Of a stretch of DNA of 5,691 bases, positions 1-5,691 are shown piece after piece (position 1 is the first letter of the stretch; every line of letters starts with the position of its first letter). A model generated the notes under the pieces. It worked only from the letters and a program-made list of their open reading frames with translations. It searched no databases and was not told the origin of the DNA. The position numbers were made by a program, and so were the translations under genes. The DNA is from Bacteroidales bacterium (GTDB lineage: Bacteria; Bacteroidota; Bacteroidia; Bacteroidales; UBA7960). The stretch is taken from assembly GCA_003557765.1 (NCBI GenBank), contig PWNO01000064.1, positions 1 to 5,691 on the forward strand, in the 5' to 3' direction.

Positions 1-78
1 TCTGTAGGGTTAGACCACGACATCGAACGAACCTGGCAAAAAATTTACAAATGCCTGAAAGAAACTAAAATCATTTAA
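1..78 (+). CDS. 3' end of an unidentified gene (partial)
   Basis: Frame 1 is open from the window edge for 25 codons and ends at TAA (76-78). The visible C-terminus is charged and lysine-rich (it includes the stretch ERTWQKIYKCLKE) and could be a terminal helix. It is too short for family assignment and I do not recognise it. Support for it being a real gene end is indirect: the frame runs in from upstream, the sequence becomes sharply AT-rich just after the stop, and a strong same-strand terminator follows at 210-242. A chance open frame of this length cannot be excluded. Confidence 0.4.
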   Translation, partial: SVGLDHDIERTWQKIYKCLKETKII

Positions 79-436
79 CAGTTTTTTATTTATTTTTTTA
101 TTATCTTGCAAAACAAAAGGGGTTATTTTGAGTTTACCTAATAAAAGAAGACATATTTTTTCTTGAAGATACACTCTTCATGTTGTTGTTTTGGTTAGTT
201 GATTGGTAGCCCCGGAGTTCTGGACAACTCCGGGGTTTTTTTATGCTCCTCCATAGCCTTTTCAAAATGCTTAAACACCGCTGGGGTCATGTCAGCCCCA
301 CTTTGCCGGCCCAGGCCTTGATCTGCTCTTCAACTTTGCAAAACAGCTCCTTTCACGGCCAGTGCTAAGCAAGGCTCTCTTATTTTGCTGAGAAGAAACG
401 CTGCGATAGAACCGGCACCAAAGTATGGACGCGACA
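79..436. other. Intergenic region without a convincing gene
   Basis: Bases 79-209 are strongly AT-rich with T-runs and contain a small perfect hairpin (TGAAGA 164-169, loop TACAC, TCTTCA 175-180), followed by the terminator annotated separately. Bases 243-436 are more GC-balanced and look once-coding on the minus strand: short open stretches lie in different frames, one of about 34 codons starting at GTG across the pepP stop and ending near 334, one of about 20 codons ending at TGA 287-289, and one of 31 codons from ATG at 290 to a stop at 195. None has a recognisable domain. No terminator with a T-tract is visible for pepP on the minus strand. Confidence 0.5.
210..242 (+). terminator. Rho-independent terminator
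   Basis: A perfect 10-bp GC-rich stem (CCCCGGAGTT 210-219 paired with AACTCCGGGG 226-235) encloses a 6-nt loop and is followed at once by seven T (236-242). The T-tract lies on the plus strand only; the minus-strand continuation after the stem is CTACCAATC, so this terminates plus-strand transcription. It probably ends the transcript of the gene that stops at 78, leaving a 3' untranslated region of about 130 nt, or that of a small transcript starting in between. Confidence 0.9.
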
Positions 437-1831
437 CTACTGGTTCATAAAGTTTTCAATGTCTTCAATGCTTTTGGGGATGGGACGTCCCATCACAGCA
501 TATCCATCATCTGTAACCAACACATCATCTTCAATCCGGATCCCACCAAAACCAAGATAATTTTTTACCCGATCATATTGGATAAACTCCCTGAACTTAC
601 CTTCCTGCTCCCATTGGTCTACAAGTGCAGGAATAAAATATATGCCAGGTTCCACGGTGAGGACAAATCCTTTTTGCAGCCTTCTTCCAAGCCGCAGGAA
701 TGCTGTACCAAAGTGGCCTGCCCTTTTGATCTCCTCGTCATAGCCTACATAATCCTCGCCCAGGTCTTCCATGTCATGCACATCCAGACCCATCATATGA
801 CCGAGACCGTGCGGCATAAATAAGGCATGCGCGCCCTGTTCGACAGCCTGCTGTGAATCCCCCTTCATCAGCCCAAGTCCCTTAAGTCCTTCGGCGACCA
901 CCGTTGCAGCAAGCAGATGCACATCCCGGAACGGTACACCTGGTTTGATGGCCTGGATCGCCTGAATTTGTGCATCCAGCACAATTTGGTATACCGCCTT
1001 CTGCCGGTCAGTAAATTGGCCGCTGACAGGAATGGTCCTGGTATGGTCGGTCGCATAATGCATGCTGGACTCGGCCCCGCCGTCCATTAGCATCAGCTGG
1101 CCTTCTTCCATTTTATTCTGATGTGAGTGGTTATGGAGGGTTTCGCCGCGAACGGAGAGAATAAGCGGAAACGACAACATTCCACCGGCCGATATGGCAA
1201 TACCTTCCACCACGCCGGCAATCTCATGCTCATACACGCCAGGTTTGGCCATCTTCATGGCTGTGGTGTGCATGCGGTACGCGGTTTCCATGGCCCTTTC
1301 AATTTCACTGATCTCCTGCGGCTCCTTGATACTGCGCAAAGCCACAATGGCTTTGATCAGCTCCACGGAGGCACGGTCATGCAGCTCTCCTGCACGCATA
1401 TCCAGCAGAGTTTCCAACAACAGCTTGTTTTCCGCACGATACGGCGGCAAAAAATGAATCGGGCGGCCTTCATCCCTGGCTTTTTTAATCACATCAGCCA
1501 ACTTTGCCATGGACATGGTCTTTTGCACTCCCACCTCACGGGACCTTTCGGCAATTGCAGGCTGCGGGCCCATCCAGATAATGTCATCAAGACTTACATC
1601 ATCCCCGAAAATGATGTCCTCGCCGCTATCCACATCCATCACACCAGCCAGTCCCTGGTAATCCAATCCAAAGAAATACAAAAAATTACTGTCCTGCCTG
1701 AAGCGATAGATATTGCTTCTGTAGTTCATCGGCACATCCACGTTGCCCATGATCAGGATTATTCCATTGTCCATTTTTTCTTTCAAGCGCTTTCGGCGCG
1801 TAATGTAGGTCTTTGCATCAAACATCATCAT
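437..1831 (-). CDS. pepP: Xaa-Pro aminopeptidase (M24B family, aminopeptidase P)
   Basis: This 464-residue protein is a full-length cytosolic metallopeptidase that removes an N-terminal residue preceding proline. Residues 1 to about 155 match the aminopeptidase P N-terminal domain; about 160 to 450 form the pita-bread catalytic domain. By comparison with E. coli PepP the dinuclear metal ligands are D250 (LMDGGAE), D262 (ATDHTRT), H345 (HGLGHMMGLDVHD), E394 (TVEPGIY) and E434 (GGIRIEDD); H352 and a His of HNHSH (233-237) fit the substrate-site histidines. All key residues are present, so it should be active. There is no signal peptide or membrane segment. Three consecutive ATG codons (1831, 1828, 1825) open the frame; the outermost is chosen but any could serve. 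The leader is A-rich (six A just upstream) without a Shine-Dalgarno sequence, as is common in Bacteroidota. The gene stands alone, divergent from sdhCAB. Physiological role is probably dipeptide/peptide turnover (inferred). Confidence 0.95.
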   Translation of the reverse strand: MMMFDAKTYITRRKRLKEKMDNGIILIMGNVDVPMNYRSNIYRFRQDSNFLYFFGLDYQGLAGVMDVDSGEDIIFGDDVSLDDIIWMGPQPAIAERSREVGVQKTMSMAKLADVIKKARDEGRPIHFLPPYRAENKLLLETLLDMRAGELHDRASVELIKAIVALRSIKEPQEISEIERAMETAYRMHTTAMKMAKPGVYEHEIAGVVEGIAISAGGMLSFPLILSVRGETLHNHSHQNKMEEGQLMLMDGGAESSMHYATDHTRTIPVSGQFTDRQKAVYQIVLDAQIQAIQAIKPGVPFRDVHLLAATVVAEGLKGLGLMKGDSQQAVEQGAHALFMPHGLGHMMGLDVHDMEDLGEDYVGYDEEIKRAGHFGTAFLRLGRRLQKGFVLTVEPGIYFIPALVDQWEQEGKFREFIQYDRVKNYLGFGGIRIEDDVLVTDDGYAVMGRPIPKSIEDIENFMNQ

Positions 1832-1863
1832 CTTTTTTGTGGTTTTAGCAATAAGTGCCGATC

Positions 1864-1893
1864 TTTGGTTAAAGGTGACTGAAATTAACCAAA
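1864..1893. promoter_or_regulatory. Perfect inverted repeat, operator candidate
   Basis: TTTGGTTAA (1864-1872) and TTAACCAAA (1885-1893) are exact reverse complements, 9 bp each, separated by 12 bp, so the arm centres are 21 bp apart, about two helical turns. The right arm overlaps the candidate pepP -7 element (1890-1897). This geometry fits a dimeric repressor site acting on pepP. Transcribed leftward it could also form an AU-rich hairpin in the pepP leader, though the overlap with the promoter makes a DNA site more likely. The regulator cannot be named. Confidence 0.5.
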
Positions 1894-1920
1894 ATTACAA
1901 CATTACCATCAAAATACATA
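1890..1920 (-). promoter_or_regulatory. Candidate pepP promoter (Bacteroidota type)
   Basis: On the minus strand TAATTTTG (1897 down to 1890) matches the Bacteroidota -7 consensus TAnnTTTG exactly. The expected -33 position, 19 bp upstream, holds only TATG (1920-1917), a weak match to TTTG. The start of transcription would fall near 1884, giving a leader of about 50 nt before the pepP ATG. Confidence 0.4.
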
Positions 1921-1966
1921 ATCCTGCCGATACACTTGTTTAAAATCTGTATAAATAGTCTGTTTG

Positions 1967-1998
1967 TTTGGAAAATAAAAAGATACATCATACATTTG
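1967..1998 (+). promoter_or_regulatory. Predicted sdhCAB promoter (Bacteroidota type)
   Basis: TTTG at 1967-1970 (second unit of a TTTGTTTG tandem) is followed after exactly 20 bp by TACATTTG (1991-1998), a perfect match to TAnnTTTG. This is the layout of the primary sigma factor promoter known from Bacteroides and Flavobacterium. Transcription would begin near 2003-2006 and leave an untranslated leader of roughly 150 nt before sdhC. Confidence 0.65.
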
Positions 1999-2014
1999 AA
2001 GGGAGCATGATAAG

Positions 2015-2044
2015 TTATTATTTTATATCTGTTTATTATTTTAT
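2015..2044 (+). repeat. 12-bp direct repeat in the sdhC leader
   Basis: TTATTATTTTAT occurs at 2015-2026 and again, unchanged, at 2033-2044, with a period of 18 bp. It lies just downstream of the predicted transcription start. It could be a paired protein- or RNA-binding site, or simply low-complexity AT sequence. Confidence 0.5.
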
Positions 2045-2065
2045 GTTCCGGTCAGATGGAGCCCG

Positions 2066-2110
2066 CCATGCCATAAGCATCTTTCATGTATGTCGATTTA
2101 GCTGGCATGG
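2066..2110 (+). promoter_or_regulatory. Stem-loop candidate in the sdhC leader
   Basis: CCATGCCA (2066-2073) and TGGCATGG (2103-2110) are exact reverse complements, able to form an 8-bp stem with a 29-nt loop; CCGG (2048-2051) and CCGG (2112-2115) could add an outer 4-bp helix across an asymmetric internal loop. The stem ends 46 nt before the sdhC ATG and has no following T-tract, so it is not a terminator. It may affect leader stability or translation, but the long loop makes the fold uncertain. Confidence 0.4.
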
Positions 2111-2156
2111 TCCGGTTCATTGAGATTCCGTTTATGCACCATATATCGCATTCCCC

Positions 2157-2834
2157 ATGAAGAAAACTTTCCTGAACCTTTCATCGCTGAGTCAGAAATA
2201 CATCATGGCCCTGGCCGGTATTTTCCTGATGCTGTTTCTGGTTTTTCACCTTGCAACGAATCTGCTGATGCTGGCCGGAGATGGCGGAGCGGCATTCGGC
2301 AATGCCGTGGAGTTCCTCACGCAAAACCCGGCAGTCAAGATCATGGAGTATGTCCTGTTTGCGGGCTTCCTGATCCACATTCTCCTGGGTGTTGCCCTGC
2401 AGTGGCAGAATTACCGTGCACGGCCTGTCAAGTATCACAAACCCCTGAAAACAGAGACCAGCAGATTTTCCCGTTTCATGTTTCATACGGGTGTGATCAT
2501 TTTCATTTTTCTCATCATCCACCTGGCAAATTTCTTTTTTGTTAAGCTGGGCTGGGTCAGCATCCCCGGAGAGGCCGGGCAGGTGGCTGACCGGCATGAC
2601 TTTTTTGGGATGGCAGAGGTGATGTTTTCCAATTCCTGGTATGTCATAGGATATATCCTGGCTTTCGTCTTCCTGGGCTTTCATTTGAAACACGCCTTTC
2701 AGTCGTCATTTCAGTCGCTCGGGCTTAATCATACCAAGTACACCCCTGCCATCAAGGTGATTGGCACCATTTACGCCCTGGCTATCAGCGTGGGGTTTTC
2801 CATTATCCCATTATATTTCTATTTTATTCATTGA
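2157..2834 (+). CDS. sdhC: Succinate dehydrogenase/fumarate reductase cytochrome b subunit (type B, dihaem)
   Basis: This 225-residue integral membrane protein anchors SdhAB to the cytoplasmic membrane and passes electrons between the iron-sulfur subunit and quinone. Five hydrophobic segments are visible at about 15-38, 62-84, 106-128, 158-180 and 199-223, as in the single-subunit type B anchors of Bacillus subtilis and Wolinella succinogenes. Four helix histidines suit two b haems: H31 (VFHLATNLL), H74 (LIHILLG), H122 (IIHLANFF) and H176 or H179 (GFHLKHAFQSSFQSLG). Their spacing resembles B. subtilis H28/H70/H113/H155. The family usually uses menaquinone. The ATG start puts MKKTFLNLSSLSQK before helix I, as expected; no Shine-Dalgarno sequence precedes it. 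It is first in the operon, 30 bp before sdhA. No glutamate sits two residues before H176, unlike Wolinella E180. Confidence 0.95.
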   Translation: MKKTFLNLSSLSQKYIMALAGIFLMLFLVFHLATNLLMLAGDGGAAFGNAVEFLTQNPAVKIMEYVLFAGFLIHILLGVALQWQNYRARPVKYHKPLKTETSRFSRFMFHTGVIIFIFLIIHLANFFFVKLGWVSIPGEAGQVADRHDFFGMAEVMFSNSWYVIGYILAFVFLGFHLKHAFQSSFQSLGLNHTKYTPAIKVIGTIYALAISVGFSIIPLYFYFIH

Positions 2835-2864
2835 TTCTTTCCCTGATCCAAAATATGATAAGCT

Positions 2865-4784
2865 ATGCAAAAGCTTGATTCCAAGATTCCAGATGGCCCA
2901 TTGGCCGAAAAGTGGAGCCGCTATAAAGCCGGGTTGAGGCTTGTCAATGCCGCCAACAAAAAAAAGATAGAGATCATCGTGGTAGGCACCGGGCTTGCCG
3001 GGTCATCGGCTGCCAGTGCCCTTGGTGAGCTGGGTTATAAGGTCAAGGTGTTCTGTTTCCAGGATTCGCCCCGCCGTGCACACTCTGTGGCAGCACAGGG
3101 TGGCATCAACGCCGCCAAAAACTATAAAAACGACAATGACTCCATATATCGCCTGTTCCACGACATGATGAAAGGAGGTGATTACAGGGCCCGTGAAGCC
3201 AATGTATATCGCGCGGCGGAGGTGAGCAACGATGTCATCGACCATTTCACCGCCCTGGGCGTGCCTTTTGCAAGGGATTACGGCGGATCGCTCGACACCC
3301 GTTCCTTTGGCGGGGTGAAGGTGAGCCGCACCTTTTATGCCAAAGGACAAACAGGCCAGCAGTGCCTGTTGGGAACCTATTCATCGCTAAACCGCCAGAT
3401 TGCAAAAGGTACGGTGAAGATGTTTTCGCGCCGCGACATGCTGGATGTAGTCATTGTAGACGGCAAGGCCAGGGGCATCATTACACGCAACCTGCTTAGC
3501 GGCGAGATTGAACGCCACTCAGCTCACGCCGTGGTGCTGGCCACCGGCGGGTATGGCACGGTGTTTTACCTTTCTACACTAGGTTTGGGTAGCAATGCCT
3601 CTGCAGCCTGGAGCGCCTACAAAAAAGGGGCGGTATTTGCCAACCCCAGCTTTATCCAGATCCATCCCACCAGCATTCCCGTCCTCAATGATTACCAATG
3701 CAAACTCACCCTGATGTCGGAATCCTTGCGTAACGACGGACGCGTGTGGGTGCCCAAAGAGAAAGGCGACAAGCGCCATCCCACGGAGATCCCCGAAGAG
3801 GAGCGAGATTACTACCTGGAGCGGCGCTATCCGGCCTTCGGCAACCTGGTACCGCGTGATGTGGCATCCCGTGCCGCCAAGGAACGGTGCGATGCAGGCT
3901 ATGGCGTGGGTGACACGGGGCTGTCGGTATACCTCGACTTCAAAGACGCCATCGAAGCCCAGGGTGAAAAAGCGATCCGCGACAAGTACGGCAACCTCTT
4001 TGAAATGTACGAAAAGATCACCGGCATCAATCCCTACAAGCAACCGATGCGCATCTACCCGGCCGGTCACTATACGATGGGCGGCCTTTGGGTGGATTAC
4101 AACCTGATGACCACGATTCCCGGGCTTTTTGCGATCGGCGAGAGCAACTTCTCTGACCACGGAGCCAACCGGCTTGGTGCCAGCTCCCTGATGCAATGTT
4201 GCGGCGACGGCTACTTCATCCTGCCCAATACCATCAGCGACTACCTGGCAGATGACATCCGTACAGGCAAAATTCCGGTTGAAAGCAAGGCATTTGACGA
4301 AGCCGCCCATGCATCAGCAGAAAAGGTAAAGCGCATTATGTCTATAAAGGGAAAACAGACAGCCTCCAGTTTCCACAAACGACTTGGCAAGATCATGTGG
4401 GACCACTGCGGGATGCGTCGCGATGCCGACGGACTGAAAAAAGGGCTTGAGCTGCTGGATGAGCTGGAAAAGGAATTTTGGGCAGATATTTGTATTCCCG
4501 GATCAGAGAATGATTACAACCAGGAACTTGAAAAAGCACTCAAAGTCGCCGATTTCTTTGAAGTAGGTCGCCTGATGTGTGAGGATGCGCTGCAACGCGA
4601 AGAATCCTGCGGGGCGCATTTTAGGGAGGAACATCAGACCGAAACAGGCGAGGCCAAAAGAAACGATGCCGAATATGCATACGTGGGTGCCTGGGAATAC
4701 CAGGGTGCAGATGAAAAACCCAAACTCCATAAGGAACCCTTGAAGTTCGAATTCGTGGAAGTGAAGGAGCGGAGCTATAAATAA
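2865..4784 (+). CDS. sdhA: Succinate dehydrogenase/fumarate reductase flavoprotein subunit
   Basis: This 639-residue catalytic subunit interconverts succinate and fumarate on the cytoplasmic face, exchanging electrons through covalent FAD. The dinucleotide-binding motif GTGLAG is at 41-46; H73 in [11 protein letters not shown] is the expected covalent FAD ligand. Substrate and proton-transfer residues by comparison with E. coli SdhA are H267 (IHPTS), S285-E286 ([13 protein letters not shown]. coli has Thr-Glu), R331/R336 (RDVASR), H402 (GHYTMGG) and R436 ([10 protein letters not shown]). The FAD domain is interrupted by the capping domain at roughly 275-385, and a helical C-terminal domain follows from about 497. 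Length and all key residues are normal for Bacteroidota, so the enzyme should be functional. The ATG at 2865 lies 30 bp after sdhC; a seven-codon ORF (2855-2878) overlaps this start and is probably incidental. Direction of physiological catalysis (SDH or FRD) is not decidable here. Confidence 0.97.
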   Translation: MQKLDSKIPDGPLAEKWSRYKAGLRLVNAANKKKIEIIVVGTGLAGSSAASALGELGYKVKVFCFQDSPRRAHSVAAQGGINAAKNYKNDNDSIYRLFHDMMKGGDYRAREANVYRAAEVSNDVIDHFTALGVPFARDYGGSLDTRSFGGVKVSRTFYAKGQTGQQCLLGTYSSLNRQIAKGTVKMFSRRDMLDVVIVDGKARGIITRNLLSGEIERHSAHAVVLATGGYGTVFYLSTLGLGSNASAAWSAYKKGAVFANPSFIQIHPTSIPVLNDYQCKLTLMSESLRNDGRVWVPKEKGDKRHPTEIPEEERDYYLERRYPAFGNLVPRDVASRAAKERCDAGYGVGDTGLSVYLDFKDAIEAQGEKAIRDKYGNLFEMYEKITGINPYKQPMRIYPAGHYTMGGLWVDYNLMTTIPGLFAIGESNFSDHGANRLGASSLMQCCGDGYFILPNTISDYLADDIRTGKIPVESKAFDEAAHASAEKVKRIMSIKGKQTASSFHKRLGKIMWDHCGMRRDADGLKKGLELLDELEKEFWADICIPGSENDYNQELEKALKVADFFEVGRLMCEDALQREESCGAHFREEHQTETGEAKRNDAEYAYVGAWEYQGADEKPKLHKEPLKFEFVEVKERSYK

Positions 4785-4803
4785 GCCTTAAACACTTGAA
4801 GAG

Positions 4804-5559
4804 ATGGAATTTACACTAAAAATATGGCGGCAAGAGCACGCCAAAGCCAAAGGCGGTTTCAAAACCTACCCCTTAAAGGATGTGTCACCCGAAATGTCAT
4901 TCCTCGAGATGCTTGACTATCTGAACAAGCAACTCATTGAAGGCGGGGATGTGCCGGTGACCTTTGAACACGATTGCCGTGAAGGTATTTGCGGCACCTG
5001 TGGCCTTTACATCAACGGCCGGCCGCATGGTCCCATGCGCAACACTACCACCTGTGAGCTACACATGCGTGAGTTTACCGACGGGGAGACCATCGTAATT
5101 GAACCCTGGCGGGCGAGTGCCTTCCCGGTGATTAAAGACCTGGCCGTAGACAGAAGCTCTTTCGAACGCATCATGTATGCCGGCGGTTTTATCAGCACCA
5201 ATACCGGGTGCGCACCGGAAGCCAACAGCAACCCGATCAGCAAGCACATCTCTGACCAGGCATTCGACGCAGCAGCCTGCATCGGCTGTGGCGCCTGTGT
5301 GGCCGCCTGCAAGAACTCTTCTGCCATGCTGTATGCTGCCGCCAAGATCGCACAGTATGCCATGATCCCACAGGGAAAGGTGGAAGGTAAAGAACGGGTC
5401 GATAAGATGGTGCAGCAAATGGATGCCGAAGGCTTTGGCTTTTGCTCAAACACATACGGCTGTGAGTTCGACTGCCCCAAAGGGATCTCCGTCGATTTCA
5501 TTGCCCTGATGAACAGGGAGTTCTTCTCCTCCAAAGTATGCGGCCAGAAAATTCAGTAA
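4804..5559 (+). CDS. sdhB: Succinate dehydrogenase/fumarate reductase iron-sulfur subunit
   Basis: This 251-residue protein carries electrons between FAD in SdhA and the haems/quinone in SdhC. The N-terminal plant-ferredoxin-like domain has the [2Fe-2S] ligands C58, C63, C66 and C84. The C-terminal helical domain has C159, C162 and C165 plus C224 (followed by P) for [4Fe-4S], and C169, C214 and C220 for [3Fe-4S]; the 214-220-224 spacing equals that of E. coli SdhB 206-212-216. K170 replaces the proline that follows the equivalent cysteine in E. coli, which I believe is usual in this lineage. The complete cluster set and length indicate an intact subunit. It starts 19 bp after sdhA; GAAGAG directly abuts the ATG, too close for a normal Shine-Dalgarno sequence. 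It is last of the sdhCAB operon. Confidence 0.97.
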   Translation: MEFTLKIWRQEHAKAKGGFKTYPLKDVSPEMSFLEMLDYLNKQLIEGGDVPVTFEHDCREGICGTCGLYINGRPHGPMRNTTTCELHMREFTDGETIVIEPWRASAFPVIKDLAVDRSSFERIMYAGGFISTNTGCAPEANSNPISKHISDQAFDAAACIGCGACVAACKNSSAMLYAAAKIAQYAMIPQGKVEGKERVDKMVQQMDAEGFGFCSNTYGCEFDCPKGISVDFIALMNREFFSSKVCGQKIQ

Positions 5560-5691
5560 CATGAGCTGAATGCTGAGCACCGGCCTGAATGCTAAGGTTT
5601 TGTTTTAGCTTCACGTGATGGGCTGAAGTGCTTTTAAAGGACTTGTTGGGAGAACGACATGTTACCTGGCTAAGGTGTGAAGTAATGGTCA
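5560..5691. other. Region downstream of sdhB, no gene or clear terminator
   Basis: CTGAATGCT occurs at 5566-5574 and 5585-5593 (19-bp period). Two short inverted repeats are present (GCTAA 5591-5595 with TTAGC 5605-5609; the imperfect 19-nt palindrome AAGTGCTTTTAAAGGACTT 5626-5644), neither followed by a T-tract. No plus-strand ORF of note begins here; the window ends before any next gene. Confidence 0.5.

Larger units (their letters stand above)
1832..2156. other. Divergent regulatory region between pepP and sdhC
   Basis: This 325-bp AT-rich region separates two divergent transcription units. From left to right it holds the pepP leader, a perfect inverted repeat (1864-1893) touching the candidate pepP -7 element, the sdhC promoter candidate (1967-1998), a 12-bp direct repeat (2015-2026, 2033-2044), a stem-loop candidate (2066-2110) and the sdhC start. 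A 38-codon ORF (ATG 2007 to TGA 2121-2123) lies in the sdhC leader in the same frame as sdhC. I see no tRNA, no known riboswitch class and no CRP/FNR-type palindrome here. Confidence 0.7.

Noticed and set aside
210..242. Bidirectional terminator also serving pepP
   Set aside because: The minus-strand side of the stem is followed by CTACCAATC rather than T-residues, so intrinsic termination of pepP here is not supported.
1127..1882. 251-codon plus-strand open frame antisense to pepP
   Set aside because: It lies almost wholly opposite the catalytic-residue-complete aminopeptidase gene and its translation, rich in His and Gln, shows no domain. It is a shadow frame.
2855..2878. Seven-codon ORF overlapping the sdhA start
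   Set aside because: Too short to judge, with no ribosome-binding signal; probably incidental to the ATGATAAGCTATG sequence.
3579..4310. 243-codon minus-strand open frame inside sdhA
   Set aside because: It is entirely opposite conserved flavoprotein sequence including the active-site motifs, has no promoter, and its translation has no recognisable family.
5591..5644. Short dyads after sdhB as intrinsic terminators
   Set aside because: The GCTAA/TTAGC stem is only 5 bp with a 9-nt loop, the 5626-5644 palindrome has a near-zero loop and a central mismatch, and neither is followed by a T-run.
5371..5691. Minus-strand frame open from the right edge into the 3' part of sdhB
   Set aside because: About 60 codons run in from the edge but overlap conserved sdhB C-terminal coding sequence, and the composition is not protein-like. 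Not supported as a gene.
1..5691. Search for CRISPR arrays, tRNA/rRNA genes, insertion sequences, attachment sites or toxin-antitoxin and defence modules
   Set aside because: No spaced direct repeats, cloverleaf-like sequence, transposase motifs or terminal inverted repeats with target duplication were seen; the identified genes are core metabolism.

Overview
The window looks like chromosome from a member of the Bacteroidota. Three things point there: the gene order sdhC-sdhA-sdhB with a five-helix, four-histidine cytochrome b subunit; the sequence style of the flavoprotein and iron-sulfur subunits; and a promoter of the Bacteroidota kind (TTTG, 20-bp spacer, TAnnTTTG) combined with A/T-rich leaders that have no well-spaced Shine-Dalgarno sequence. 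Assignment below phylum level is not possible from the sequence alone.

Layout. Bases 1-78 hold the last 25 codons of an unidentified plus-strand gene. An AT-rich stretch follows, ending in a strong intrinsic terminator (210-242). Bases 243-436 carry no convincing gene. A complete Xaa-Pro aminopeptidase gene (pepP-like) lies on the minus strand (437-1831). A 325-bp divergent intergenic region (1832-2156) holds outward-facing promoter candidates, a perfect 9-bp-arm inverted repeat over the proposed pepP -7 element, and an sdhC leader of about 150 nt with a direct repeat, a stem-loop candidate and a short in-frame upstream ORF. Three complete plus-strand genes then run as one operon, sdhC (2157-2834), sdhA (2865-4784) and sdhB (4804-5559), with gaps of 30 and 19 bp. 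The last 132 bp hold no recognisable gene or terminator.

How the genes work together. SdhA (covalent-FAD flavoprotein with the dicarboxylate site), SdhB (2Fe-2S, 4Fe-4S and 3Fe-4S clusters) and SdhC (dihaem membrane anchor) form a type B succinate:quinone oxidoreductase. It links succinate/fumarate interconversion to the quinone pool, most likely menaquinone. Sequence alone does not say whether it works mainly as succinate dehydrogenase or fumarate reductase. The aminopeptidase is divergently transcribed and has no obvious functional tie to the complex.

This is ordinary core metabolism and I see no evidence of a new system. The points most worth checking are regulatory: the inverted repeat in the divergent region and the structured sdhC leader.
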